Below, piece after piece: positions 26,466-37,800 of a stretch of DNA of 46,046 bases. Both the position numbers and the translations under genes were made by a program. The notes beneath the pieces are model-generated. The model did not search any database and was not told the DNA's origin. It worked only from the letters and a program-made list of their open reading frames with translations. Location of the stretch: NCBI GenBank assembly GCA_945861465.1, contig CAMAVB010000029.1:1-46046 (forward strand), given 5' to 3'. Each line of letters begins with the position of its first letter. Position 1 is the first letter of the stretch. This stretch comes from Candidatus Kuenenia stuttgartensis (GTDB lineage: Bacteria; Planctomycetota; Planctomycetia; Planctomycetales; Planctomycetaceae).

Positions 26466-28115
26466 ATGTACCGCCTTGATGAATCTCTTCGCCAACTGAT
26501 CGAAACCGGACTAAAGCAGGGGCATTTGTTGTTTTCTCAGGTCAATGCTTTCTTACCAGACGAAGCCACCGATCCGCAGCAGTTGGACAATTTAATAAGC
26601 TGTCTCGAAGAACTGAATATGCAGATCGTCGCCGACCCCATCAGGGACGATACCGGCGAACCGCTTGCGCTCCGCAAGAAACGCCGTCCGGAAGTCCGGA
26701 TCGACGGCGAAGATTCGTTCCGAGGCGCGGAAGATCCGATTCGCATGTATCTGTCACAGATGGGGGAAATTCCGCTGTTGACACGCGAAGAAGAAATCTT
26801 CCTGGCCAAGCAGATCGAAGTTTCCCGCCGCCGTTTTCGCCGCGCGTTGCTGACCAGCGAATTTGCCTTGAACTTCTGTCACGAAACACTCATCAAAGTG
26901 CATCGCAGCGAGCTGCCGTTTGACCGTACGATCAAAGTGTCGATGACAGAAAGCCTTGAAAAAGAACAGATCCTCGGTCGCATGCCGCTCAATCTTGCCA
27001 CAATCGACAGCATCCGAAGAAGGGATCTTGAAGACTACGCGAAGCTGCGTTCCACCGGTCTTTCTGAAGCGGAACGTACTGAGATTCATCAACGTCTTAC
27101 CGAACGTCGCCGTCGTTGCGTGACACTGCTGGAAGAGTTGAGCTTGCGAACCCAGCGATTGCAGCCATGCATGAAACGCCTGGAGCAGATTTCGAATCGG
27201 ATGACAGAACTGCATGAGCAGGTCAACAGCCTGCGCAATTTGTCGTCAGCGGAAGATGAATGTCGCTGCCTGCATCAGGAACTTGACGATCTGATGGAAT
27301 TGACGAAGGAGTCACCACAGTCCATGGCCGCTCAGATGCTCACCATCCAGCAGCGTCATGCCGAATACGATAAAGCGATGCGGGATCTGTCGGGGGGAAA
27401 TCTGCGACTGGTCGTTTCCATCGCCAAGAAGTACCGGAATCGCGGCATGACATTTCTGGACCTGATTCAGGAAGGCAACATCGGGCTGATGCGGGCCGTC
27501 GATAAGTACGAGTACCGTCGCGGATACAAATTTTCGACATACGCCACATGGTGGATTCGTCAGGCAATCACGCGCGCCATCGCCGATCAGGCACGCACGA
27601 TCCGAGTTCCCGTGCATATGATCGAAACGATGACGCGCCTCCGAAATGCCTCGCGCACGCTGTTGCAGGACAACGGTCGCGAACCGACAGTCGAAGAAAT
27701 GGCTGAACTCGCCGGTGTGCCGATGGACGAAGCACGCCGTGTGATGCGGATTTCACGGCAACCGATCAGTCTGGACAAGCCCATCGGTGAAAGTGATGAC
27801 AGCGCGTTTGGCGACTTCCTTGAAGATCGCAGCACCGACAGCCCGGTGAGCAATGCTGCCTCAGAAATGCTCAAAGACAAGATTGACACAGTCCTGAAGA
27901 CCCTGACGTACCGTGAACGCGAAATCATCAAGTTGCGGTACGGTCTTGGCGACGGCTACACCTACACGCTGGAAGAAGTGGGTCGGATCTTTAAGGTCAC
28001 ACGGGAACGGGTGCGCCAGATCGAAGCGAAGGCTGTCAGAAAACTCCAGCACCCCGTCCGCAGTCGCCAGTTACAGGGATTTCTGGAAGGCATCACAGCC
28101 GTCGCCGGGCATTAG
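26466..28115 (+). CDS. rpoD: Primary sigma factor RpoD/SigA
   Basis: 549 residues from the ATG at 26466, which has AGGAG 7 nt upstream; a TTG two codons earlier (26460) is less likely. Region 1.1 (about 1-45), region 1.2 [21 protein letters not shown] (~95-115), a long non-conserved helical insert (~125-300), region 2 [20 protein letters not shown] and [12 protein letters not shown], region 3 IRVPVHMIE, and region 4 [14 protein letters not shown] with the helix-turn-helix [13 protein letters not shown]. All regions needed for housekeeping promoter recognition are present, and the length and dnaG linkage fit the primary sigma factor. Two identical hairpins follow the stop at once. Confidence 0.93.
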   Translation: MYRLDESLRQLIETGLKQGHLLFSQVNAFLPDEATDPQQLDNLISCLEELNMQIVADPIRDDTGEPLALRKKRRPEVRIDGEDSFRGAEDPIRMYLSQMGEIPLLTREEEIFLAKQIEVSRRRFRRALLTSEFALNFCHETLIKVHRSELPFDRTIKVSMTESLEKEQILGRMPLNLATIDSIRRRDLEDYAKLRSTGLSEAERTEIHQRLTERRRRCVTLLEELSLRTQRLQPCMKRLEQISNRMTELHEQVNSLRNLSSAEDECRCLHQELDDLMELTKESPQSMAAQMLTIQQRHAEYDKAMRDLSGGNLRLVVSIAKKYRNRGMTFLDLIQEGNIGLMRAVDKYEYRRGYKFSTYATWWIRQAITRAIADQARTIRVPVHMIETMTRLRNASRTLLQDNGREPTVEEMAELAGVPMDEARRVMRISRQPISLDKPIGESDDSAFGDFLEDRSTDSPVSNAASEMLKDKIDTVLKTLTYREREIIKLRYGLGDGYTYTLEEVGRIFKVTRERVRQIEAKAVRKLQHPVRSRQLQGFLEGITAVAGH

Positions 28116-28183
28116 CCGTTCGGTAACTTGACTCTCCGAGTCGAGTACCCGCCGTTCCGTAACTTGACTCTCCGAGTCGAGTA
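28115..28183. repeat. Two tandem 33-bp hairpin units after rpoD
   Basis: Units 28115-28147 and 28151-28183 differ by one base and each contain CTTGACTC-TCC-GAGTCGAG, an 8-bp stem with one G-T pair. The first begins at the last base of the rpoD stop. The position fits tandem transcription terminators, but there is no U-tract and the sequence looks like a dispersed repeat. Confidence 0.7.
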
Positions 28184-28209
28184 TTTGCCTGAATACTGAG
28201 CCTGTTCAA

Positions 28210-28490
28210 TTGGACAGCGCCACTTTGCCCCCTCTCCCCCGATTTGTTTGCGAAGATTGCGTGGTTTTTCTTTGCAGTGTGGTCGCAAACAAATTGGGGG
28301 AGAGGGCTGGGGTGAGGGGGCTTTTTTCGAGGGGGCTTTTTTCGCAAGTTGACATCCTGGACAGGCCCCTCATCCGGCCTGTCGGCCACCTTCTCCCGCG
28401 ATTTCGGGGGAGAAGGGAAGGTGGAATGACGCAACGTTTATCTGAACAATATCTTGTGGCGAATCGAACTCTCAAAGTGGCGCTGTCTAA
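28210..28490. mobile_element. 281-bp element with 18-bp terminal inverted repeats
   Basis: TTGGACAGCGCCACTTTG (28210-28227) and CAAAGTGGCGCTGTCTAA (28473-28490) are complementary with one mismatch. The interior contains a second inverted repeat (CCCCCTCTCCCCCGATTTG against CAAATTGGGGGAGAGGG), a tandem pair of GAGGGGGCTTTTTTCG, and a CTCATCCGGCCTGTCGG segment. Reading frames inside (28210-28494 and antisense) are repeat-derived and not counted as genes. It ends exactly where the SDR stop codon begins. No transposase and no flanking duplication seen. Confidence 0.7.
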
Positions 28491-29366
28491 CTAAAGTTCT
28501 TCGCCGCCGGTGACATTCAGAATTTCACCGGTGATGAAATCAGAGTCCAGCAGGAAGTTGACCGCATCAACGAGCGCTTTCGGTGAGCCCGTGCGTTTGA
28601 GCGGAATGGATGTGATGGCGCGCTGTTCGTGCCAGTTCGTTCGATCTTCCGGAGGAAGGATGGCTCCGGGAGCAAGGCCGTTGACCTGAATGAGCGGGGC
28701 GAGCTGCAGGGCCAGTGATTTCGTGACACTGGACAGCGCGGCCTTGGTTGCTGTGTAGACAAGATGATCCGCCCCCGGACGTTGCGCGCGCCAGTCAAGG
28801 ATATTGATGATGTGGCCGCGCTGGCCTTCACCAAGCTGTCGGATGAAATGTTGCGCGAGAAAGATGGGCGCCAGCAGATTCACGGATAAGTGTACGTTGC
28901 AGTGGTACAGATCGACCCACGGCAGTGCGCGGTTTTGAAATACGGCGGCACTGTTGATAAGAGTCGTGACTTCGCCAAGTTCAGCGGCAGCTTCAAACAC
29001 AGTCACTGCGGCGGCACGCGGGTCTCGCAAATCGGCACTGACGGCGACCGCCGAGCCTCCCTGGCTGCGAATCCGATGCACCAGCACATTGGCTTCGACT
29101 GTCGAAGTTCCATGATGCACGACGACCGCCAGCCCCCGTTCGGCCATCGCCAGAGCAATCTCACGCCCCACACGGCGGGCCGCGCCGGTCACGACTGCTA
29201 CCGATTTCTGCGTGGAGCCGTGTTTTGTGGTGACTCGGTTTTTAGTCGTTGCGTGATCGATGTCGGACGAGGAATCAGGCAAGCCATCGTCGGACGGCAT
29301 GACTTCCACCGTCGAGCCATCAGGCTCGCATTCTTCATCGTCTGGCGGATCGGTGGCTTGGGTCAT
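28491..29366 (-). CDS. SDR oxidoreductase, pteridine reductase-like
   Basis: 291 residues. A 50-residue acidic N-terminal extension (DPPDDEECEPDG, SSSDIDHATT) precedes the SDR fold. TGAARRVGREIA is the arginine-containing cofactor loop typical of pteridine reductases (PTR1/FolM-type). The active site is ILDWRAQRPG...YTATKAAL: an Asp occupies the classical Ser position with Tyr/Lys, as in PTR1. NSAAVFQNR and GEILNVTGGEEL complete the pattern. Likely NADPH-dependent reduction of dihydrofolate/dihydrobiopterin-type substrates; substrate inferred. The start is not supported by a good ribosome-binding site, and an ATG at 29300 is an alternative. The upstream same-strand gene ends 87 nt away. Confidence 0.8.
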   Translation of the reverse strand: MTQATDPPDDEECEPDGSTVEVMPSDDGLPDSSSDIDHATTKNRVTTKHGSTQKSVAVVTGAARRVGREIALAMAERGLAVVVHHGTSTVEANVLVHRIRSQGGSAVAVSADLRDPRAAAVTVFEAAAELGEVTTLINSAAVFQNRALPWVDLYHCNVHLSVNLLAPIFLAQHFIRQLGEGQRGHIINILDWRAQRPGADHLVYTATKAALSSVTKSLALQLAPLIQVNGLAPGAILPPEDRTNWHEQRAITSIPLKRTGSPKALVDAVNFLLDSDFITGEILNVTGGEEL

Positions 29367-29452
29367 CGGGTGAAACGGCAGATTCGAATCCTGGAAAGCT
29401 GGGGCTTACCGCAGAATAGCGATTGTAAGGCGTTCACGCCATCAGTCGCATG

Positions 29453-30955
29453 TTAATTGCCGATCGCGGGCTGAGACACGTTCTGGACTCTCAGCAGACG
29501 ACCGACGGGTCGGCGGAGATCGACGACGACGGGTTGCATCGTTTGAGCGCTGGCAACGTTGCCAGCGGCGTCGCGGGCAAGCAGGCGAAAGTACAACTGA
29601 GTCGGCGTTCCGGGGCGCACGCCCCATTGATACCCGCCCGGGTCAAATTGCCAGTCAAATACGAGCGACCACGGGCCATTCGGCGCGGCAGCGTATTCAA
29701 GACGCACAGCAGTGCTGGCGGGATTGAGCTCACGCACTTTCCAGGACAGTTGAATCGAGCCAATGCCGGTTGTCCGAATATCTGGCTGAGCCAGTTCGAT
29801 TACAGGCAGACTCTCATCGACTGTCACGACGATTTCCGGTGCCTGCTTTGGTTGAGGTGGATCGTCGGCAAAACCCAGTCCATTACGAACCCGGACGGCA
29901 AACCCAAACGTGCCTTCACCGCGCGTATCGATCAGAACCGGACTGCGGACATCGTCATCATTGCCATAAGTGAACCAATGTTGTCCGCCATCTTCAGTGA
30001 CGTAGAGTTCTACGGCACTCACACCCGACGGTCCCACATCGTCCACCTGATATTCCAGGTCGAAAATATGATGATTAACCACCTGTGCGTCGGTGGCTGA
30101 CTGATACAGTGCTTCTTCGCCGCCGCCGACAACGGGCAGAGGGTTCGGAGCGGATGGAATCGTCAGACTGGTCGGACCGAGGTTTGAATTATCAGCGGTC
30201 GGATTCAAGCTGCGGAACGGTGACGGCCCAAGAGGCACTCCGACTGATGGTAAAAACTGATTTCCAGGAACCACATTCGCTTTCGGAGCAGTCGCACGCA
30301 GTATCAGCTGCGCGGAGGATTCGCCCTGATTGCCAGCCGCATCCTGTACGGCGGACCGCACGGAAACCACTGAGCCGGCAAGAGCCTGGACCGACGTCTG
30401 ACCACTGGTTGCAGCGGTCATTGGCACGGATTTCCAGCGTCCGTCTGTCCCGTCGGCAAATTCGATCAGGAGAGTCTGTGGAACGATTGTGGCGTCCTGG
30501 GTGATCCATTTAATGAGCACCTGACCATTGCCGGCATCCAGAAGTTCCAGCCGAATATCCGGTGCTACGGTATCGACCACGACATCCAGTTCGGGAGCGC
30601 TGCCTTGAATGGCATCCTGCAGATTTCCTTGAGCGTCCGTGGTGCGGATGGCAAACGAATAGCGGCCGTCACGAGGGGCCGAAAACGTAAAGCTGCCACT
30701 CGTCGCTGGAACAGCATTCAGTTTTTCCCAGTTCCGGCCGCCATCCTGGGAACCAAACAGCACCGCGAATCCTTCAGGCCGCTCGCCGGGGTCTGTTTCG
30801 ATTTCGAATGGAATTTCAAAGCGTCCGACGTTTGTGACAAGTGGTTCTTCCGCCATCGCACAGACAGGGAACACGGCCGCTGCCGCCCCGGCTGCAAACG
30901 CGGGCAGTGCAGATCGGTCGAGTCCACGTCGGACAGATTTCAGAAACTTCAGCAT
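29453..30955 (-). CDS. Exported protein with Ig/fibronectin-like beta domains
   Basis: 500 residues from the ATG at 30955, chosen over the ATG at 30961 because AGGG sits 6 nt before it and abuts the other. Signal peptide about 1-35 (LPAFAAGAAAAVFPVCAMA, cleaved before EEPLV). It has four or five beta-sandwich modules: FAVLFGSQDGGRNWEKL, VDTVAPDIRLELLDAGNGQVLIKW-like, VTEDGGQHWFTYG, and VDESLPVIELAQPDI, joined by proline-rich linkers. The repeated (S)QDGGRxWEK / EDGGQHWFT pattern and DAAGNxASAQ motifs suggest related repeats. No catalytic motif. Probably a periplasmic or surface structural protein. Confidence 0.75.
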   Translation of the reverse strand: MLKFLKSVRRGLDRSALPAFAAGAAAAVFPVCAMAEEPLVTNVGRFEIPFEIETDPGERPEGFAVLFGSQDGGRNWEKLNAVPATSGSFTFSAPRDGRYSFAIRTTDAQGNLQDAIQGSAPELDVVVDTVAPDIRLELLDAGNGQVLIKWITQDATIVPQTLLIEFADGTDGRWKSVPMTAATSGQTSVQALAGSVVSVRSAVQDAAGNQGESSAQLILRATAPKANVVPGNQFLPSVGVPLGPSPFRSLNPTADNSNLGPTSLTIPSAPNPLPVVGGGEEALYQSATDAQVVNHHIFDLEYQVDDVGPSGVSAVELYVTEDGGQHWFTYGNDDDVRSPVLIDTRGEGTFGFAVRVRNGLGFADDPPQPKQAPEIVVTVDESLPVIELAQPDIRTTGIGSIQLSWKVRELNPASTAVRLEYAAAPNGPWSLVFDWQFDPGGYQWGVRPGTPTQLYFRLLARDAAGNVASAQTMQPVVVDLRRPVGRLLRVQNVSQPAIGN

Positions 30956-31802
30956 GGTCATCCCTGAGTTCCCAGCTGGACGTCACAACGACCGCCGCCT
31001 GACAGCGCGCAGGATTCATCCCCGTAGCTTCACATTTCGTTCTATCGGAAGTCGGGAATTGAAGACTTAAACGCAATGCTGGGACCGTGCCGACAGGCGC
31101 GATTGCAGGAGGCACGACCAACCCATGTTGCCCACTGTCACACGCAACCAGCGAAAACTGCCGGTGTGGGAGCGCATCGGAATCGCTGATGAATCCCGAT
31201 AATTGAGGCGTTGAGGTTTGCCTAGTTTCACCAAGTGACCGGAGTTTCGGCAAGGTTTTACGGGATGGTTGTATTTTCTGTTGCAAAGCGTGGCTGGATT
31301 CCGATGCGAAGGCTTGGAGTGTGCAGTTATTTTCTGCTCCGCAATTTTGCGCCTTGGGTTTGCTAAGTGATCGATTGTCGGATGAAACGGTGATCGGTTC
31401 AGATTTTCTTTTCAGTTGGCGGGCTCCAACTCCCAAAATCAATCGTTTTTACCCAGGAAACGTGGTATTTTGGCCACTATCGCGTTAGAAGTCCTTTTTT
31501 TTTGCGTCATTTGCTTTTGAGTCGTGTGTGTATCTGTGAGAATCTCAACGTTGCGAATTCAGCGGGAGCCAGCTGAACGGCATCCGGCTCTGGACGTCGT
31601 CGGTCGCGCGGAATGACTCGATTCTCAACACTTTTGAATCTGCGTTCGGCACGTCAACTACGTCGCCGACCGAATACGTAGTCGTCCAGAAACTCATCGT
31701 AATCCCTGATCTTTATCCGCCCCCATGTATCGCGTGTTGATCGAGATTGTTCGAAACGTGCGATGAAATGATTAGACTTCTCTGAACAAGGTTCTGCTAC
31801 CC
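30956..31802. other. Long intergenic region before the M36 protease, no gene seen
   Basis: 847 nt without a credible gene; a minus-strand frame at 30816-31442 has no domain, no signal peptide and unusual composition. A run of nine Ts lies at 31495-31503. It must hold the divergent promoters of the Ig-like protein and the giant protease, but no strong -35/-10 pair could be picked. Confidence 0.45.
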
Positions 31803-34800
31803 ATGTTACGACGCCGTTCCGGTTTGAATGCGTTTATCGAATCATTGAAGTCCATTGTCATCCGTCAGAGTCAGTCCAGGATCGGACGCAATCGGCAGCG
31901 TTCCGGTTTGTGGGCAAGTGAAGGGCTCGAATCCCGCGAGTTGCTGTCATCCACTTCATTGGGAAACGAATTTACGAAGTTCCAGGCAGTTGCTCCGCAG
32001 ATCACACTGCAGGCGCATTCTGACTTCCTGACAGGGCCGAATGCCGGGGCTCCGCTTGATATCGCGAAAGCTTATCTTCAGACGAACTCAGCTGCGCTGG
32101 GCCTGACCGTGCAGGATATTGATTCGCTGAAAGTGACGAATAACTATCAGAGTTCCGGCTCGAAGACGACCCACATCTATTTTCAACAGATGGTGAACGG
32201 CCTTCCGGTCGTGAATTCGAATATCAATATCAACATTGCAAAGAATGGCGAGGTCATTAACGTCGGTTCATCGATCCTGCCATCCGTGGGAGCCACCACC
32301 CCGGCGCCGAACCCGCAACTTTCGGCAATTCAGGCTCTTGATGCCATGGTCGCTTCGCTGGGTTGGACGTACGAAGGAACACCGCAGGTTCTCTCCACAA
32401 AGCCATTGTCACCTTCGCAAGAAACAGTGATTTCGTCGGCAGGAATTTCCATGGCCGCAGAGATTCCGGCATCCCTGCGCTATGTGCCACGAAATGACGG
32501 CAACGTCGAATTGGCATGGTTGTTGAACATCCAGACTACGGACAGCAGCAGCTGGTACGACGCGGCGGTGAGTGCCAGCACCGGGCAAGTTCTGAACCTC
32601 GAAGACTGGGTCAATCAGGCTTCGTATCGTGGCATTGAAATTCCATTTGAAAATCCTCTGGAACGTGCAACCGCTTTGATTGTCGATCCTCAATTACGGG
32701 GGGGTAACGCTTCACCGTTTGGGTGGCACGATACAAACGGCGCGGCGGGTGCGGAGTTCACAGACACTCGAGGCAACAACGTCAACGCTCAGGAAGATAA
32801 AGATGCGAACAATACAGGTGGTACGCGACCAGACGGCGGTGCAGGCCTGTTGTTTGACTTCCCGTTTAACCCTGGGCAGAGCGCTCAGGCGAACGAGAGT
32901 GCGGCGGTTGTGAATCTGTTCTACTGGAACAACGTCATACACGATGTTCTGTACAACTACGGCTTTGACGAAGTCTCGGGCAATTTCCAGAATAACAATT
33001 ACGGCAATGGGGGTGCTGGCGCAGACCAGGTGGAAGCCGACGCTCTGGACGGATCAGGAACCAACAACGCGAATTTTCAAACGCCGCCGGATGGTACACC
33101 CGGGCGGATGCAGATGTATGAATTCACGTTTACGTCACCGACCCGCGACAGTGACATGGACAGTTTCATCATCACGCATGAATTTGGTCACGGTCTGACC
33201 AACCGACTGACGGGCGGCCCTGCGAATGCGGGAGCGCTACAGCTGGCACAGAGCCGCGGAATGGGAGAAGGTTGGAGCGACTTCCTGGGACTGATGTTCG
33301 TTCAGAAAGCGTCTGACACGCAGTTTGGGGCTTATTCCACAGGGAACTATGTTCTCGGAACCCCACTCAATGATCCCAATGGCGGCATCAGGGATTTTCC
33401 ATACAGCTTTGACATGACGATTTCGCCAAAGACGTACGGGTATTTCAATGCGTTTACGTTTCCACACCCGAATGGCGAGATTATGGCTGCCACGATGTGG
33501 GATCTGAATTGGTTGATGATTAACGGAAATGGAACGTCGATCACGGGTAAGGGCTATGAGCCGGACATTTATGACTTTTCGAGCGGAGCCGGCAACACGG
33601 AGTTGATGCAGGTTTTCGTAGAAGCATTGAAGTTACAGCCCGCAAATCCCACATATCTTGATTTTCGCGACGCTATGCTCAACGCGGACCTTGCGTTGAC
33701 AGGTGGCGACAACGAAGTTGCGATCTGGACCGCATTCGCTCGACGCGGAATGGGCTGGAGTGCGTTCGACGGTGGAAGTGCCGCCTCAAATAACGTCATA
33801 GAAGCGTTCGACCTGCCACCTGGCCTTTTGTTTGAATTTACTGTAAACCCCAACCCGGTATCTGAAAATGCGGGTGTGGGGGGGGCAACGGCTGTGATCA
33901 GACGGCCCACCACAACCCCGATTACCGCTCCTCTGGTGGTCACATTGACCAGCAATGACATCACAGAAATCCAGCTTCCGGCGACGGTCACAATCCCGGC
34001 GGGTTCTGCATCGGTCACTTTCCCGATCAATATCATCGACGACACGTTGCTGGACGGAACGCAAATTGTCCAGATCAGAGGCACGGCGACGATCGCGGGT
34101 CGTCTGAGGACCGCAACAGCGACCGTTAGTGTACTTGACCACGAAACACTTTCCGTCCAGATCGATCGAGATTCCGTTCTCGAAAATGCGGGCCAGGGTG
34201 CAGCCTCTCTGACGGTGACGCGAAGCAATACGGACTCCATTCCTCCAAACACCTATATCGTCCTCGGAGACAACCTGCTCGAATACGATTACAACGGTCT
34301 GCTTATGAATACGACCAGTATTCCATGGCCAGCCGGAATTCGACCAGCGAACGAAAATGCCCATGACCTTGTGATGCTTCAAAACGGGACGATCGCGGTT
34401 TATAACGGCACTTCAAACGGATTCATTTCGATCTTTAATCCGATCGCCACGACCTGGCAGCATTTTCAGATTCCTGGTTTGACAACAGACGTTAACGATC
34501 CCGCAATGGGCGGAATTGCCTCGTGGGGACAATACGTCTTTGCCTCAGACATGGAGAGTACGCCTGGAAATCCGTTCGGCGTTGTCCGTCTTGACCTGAC
34601 GACCGGTGCGATCTCGCGTTTTGGAACGAAGTCACTCGGGTCCCGGCTGTTTGTGAAGGATGTGTTCGGCGATTACATTCTTGAAGTGAACCCAGCCACG
34701 GGTGCGACCCTGAACACTCTGCCGATGCCAGTCACGCCCTCCGCCAACTTCGGCTTCAATAACGGGCTGGCGTATGATGGCACCAATCTTTGGGTGCTGG

Positions 34801-37800
34801 CGGGCGGAATCAACAACGACCAGGTCTACCAGCTGGATGCGGAAACGGGAGCAGTGAAAGATATTCATAAACTTGGAGGAACGTCCGGGTGGGATGGACT
34901 GGCTTGGCTGAATGGCCGTCTTTATGCTCTGGACAGCTTCATTGACAATCGAATTACAGTGTATGACCCAAGTCAACGGCGGGTCGTGGACACATTGAAT
35001 GTCGGTACCCTGAACAACATCAATATTTCGGGAGGCCTTGCAGGTATTACCGGACCTGACAGATTGATTGCCACATCGACCTTTGGCGATGAAATGTATG
35101 AAATTAACCCGGTCACGGGTGTCGTTACGGCGACCTGGAATACCGGCCTTTCAACGACCGAGTATGGAGTCGGCGTCGCGGGTGGGGAGATCTATGTTGG
35201 AGAATTTATCGGTGGTCAACTGAAGGTCTTCAATCGTTCGGGAGTATTCCAGCGATTCGTCGATGTCACATTGTCGCTGCCGGAAGGCGTCTTCGCTATC
35301 GGGGGTGATGATATTCCCGGATTGACCACAACATCCTACCGATTTCGCGATGTGGCTGCCGGCCTTGACGATAAACTTTATGCCCTGGATGTCGCTGGCA
35401 CCACGGTTGGAAGATTCAATCCATCCACAATGGCACTTGAAGGATTCTTCAACGTTGCCAATCCTGTGAATGCTCTGGCCGTTGCATCGGACGGAACGAT
35501 TTGGGGAGCCGGACGGGATGGTTCTCTGTACCACTTCAACAGCTCGGGAGCTTTGCGGAGTTCACTGGTCACTGGAGTAGCTGAGCTGATTGATGTCGAT
35601 TTGAATATCACTGGTCAGCTTCTGCTGACCAGCAGGGACGGAACCGTGATCCAGGGGAATACGTCCCTCACCGCCCCTCCAGTTTCATACAGTGCGGGTG
35701 CTTCACCAGCGTTTATTACGCTGGGCCGACATCAGACCCTTCCTGCCGGAGATGCGATTGTCCAGCTGAGAAGTAGTGATCTGACCGAGATCACTGTCCC
35801 CGTGCAGGTCATTATCCCGATCGGCCAGCAATCCGTGACCGTGTTGTTCGATGCCATCGACGACAACATTCTGGACGGGACTCAAGTGGTTACGATCACG
35901 GCATCTGCCATCGGCTACGTGGACACCACGGACATAATTAACGTGATCGACGTTGAAACCATGGGTGTTGATATAATCGCGGATCAGATCTCGGAAGCGG
36001 ACGGGGTCGGAGCCACTCAGGTTCGGGTATTCCGGACGAATGTTGACGGCCCATTTCCCTTCACTTCAAAGCACGTGGTCTCCAATAACATTTCTCAGAC
36101 GATTCTGGATTTCGACAAGACAAGCTCGCAGATCGAGGTACCCAACCAGACTTCCCGGATTAGTGATGTCAATGTTACTCTGAATCTTCAGCACAGCTGG
36201 CTCGCCGACCTTGATATTTTCCTGATTAGTCCCACTGGGACTCGTGTTGAGCTGGTCACAGACCTCAACGGCAACGGTTCGCGTATGACGGATACCAAGT
36301 TTGACGATCAAGCCCTGGGAAGCATTCTTCTGGGGGCTGATCCCTATAAGGGAACATTCCGTCCGGAAGGACTCCTGCTGGCCATGAACGGCGAAAATCC
36401 ATCCGGAATCTGGACACTGGAAATCACGGACGACAATGAATCGGACTTCGGCACACTGTTCTCGTGGTCGCTGGACATTGAAACGAGGGGCCTTGCCCCG
36501 CAGCTCATCACCCTGTCGCTGACAGGAGATCCAGGGGAAATCGACCTAGAGCAACTAACGGTGACGATTCCCGCCAATCAGGCGGAAACTTTTGTTTGGC
36601 TGAATGCGCTCGACGATACGATCCTGGATGGCAAACAGATTGCCGGAATTGAGGCTCAGGCCAATGCTCCCGGATTTGAACTGGGCAGTGACAACGTTGA
36701 AGTCCTTGATCAGGAAACTTTGACATTCACTGTCAGCCCGGGCAGAGTTTCTGAAGCGGCCGGTGCGGGAGCTTTGACCGGTACGCTGACTCGGTTCAAT
36801 ACCGACATTTCTCAACCCTTCACGGTGTCCATCAGCAGCAATGATACATCGGAATTGACCGTTCCAGCGACCTTCACGATTCCAGCCAACCAGACATCGG
36901 TGACATTCCCCATCGACGCAATCGACGATGTGACTGTTGATGGTGACCAGACAGTCGTGATCACCGTTTCTGCACCAGCGTATGGTGCGGATATGACCCA
37001 AACGGTCGTTGTTGAGGACTTAGAACCAAGTCTCAAGCTGACGACCGGCACTCCGGTGGTGGCAGAAAACTCAGGCAGCTTTACGGTGACCGTGTCTCGC
37101 CTTGATCAGGCGGATCTGTCAGCCGAGATGATCGTGACTGTAACGGTTGGTCCGGGGCTGCAGTTCCCCGCTGGCCCGACTGTCACGATTCCGGCTGGCC
37201 TGAACAGTGTCACGTTTTCCGTGAGCGTCGATGACAACGCGAAGCTTGATGGCACTCGCAATTCGAATATTCAAGCGACCGGAAGTCAGGTCACGGCAGG
37301 CGATCTGGGAATTACGATCACGGACTACGAGACACTGACGATCACGGTCGATAAATCCTCCTTCCTTGAAAACGCAGGTGTCAATGCCGCCATGGGTACG
37401 GTTCGCCGCAGCAACACGGAGAATCTGGGACAGGCACTTGTGGTTGGACTGGCCAGCAGCGACCAATCGGAACTCAAGGTGCCCTCCTCAGTCACTATTC
37501 CGGCGGGCCAGGCAACCGCCACATTCTTTATTGATGCGGTGAATGATCCTGCTCTCGATGGAACGCAGCACGTCACCGTCACCGCAACCTCGGTTGGTTA
37601 TGTGGACGGCACAGTTGGTGTCGCCGTGGAAGACCACGAACCACCTGTGCTCACAGCCCCGACCGCAACGACACCAAGTTCCAAACCAACGATCACCTGG
37701 AATGCGCTCGCTGGCGCGTTGCGATATGATGTCTGGATATCCAACCTCAGCAGTGGGGTCTCTCAAATTGTCCGTAATATCGATGTGCCGGGAACTTCGT

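Noticed and set aside
28206-28494. Reading frames of about 90 codons on both strands inside the 281-bp element
   Set aside because: Both ends coincide with the terminal inverted repeats and the sequences are low-complexity translations of nested repeats.
30816-31442. 208-codon minus-strand frame before the giant protease
   Set aside because: It overlaps the Ig-like protein gene and has no domain, signal peptide or ribosome-binding site.
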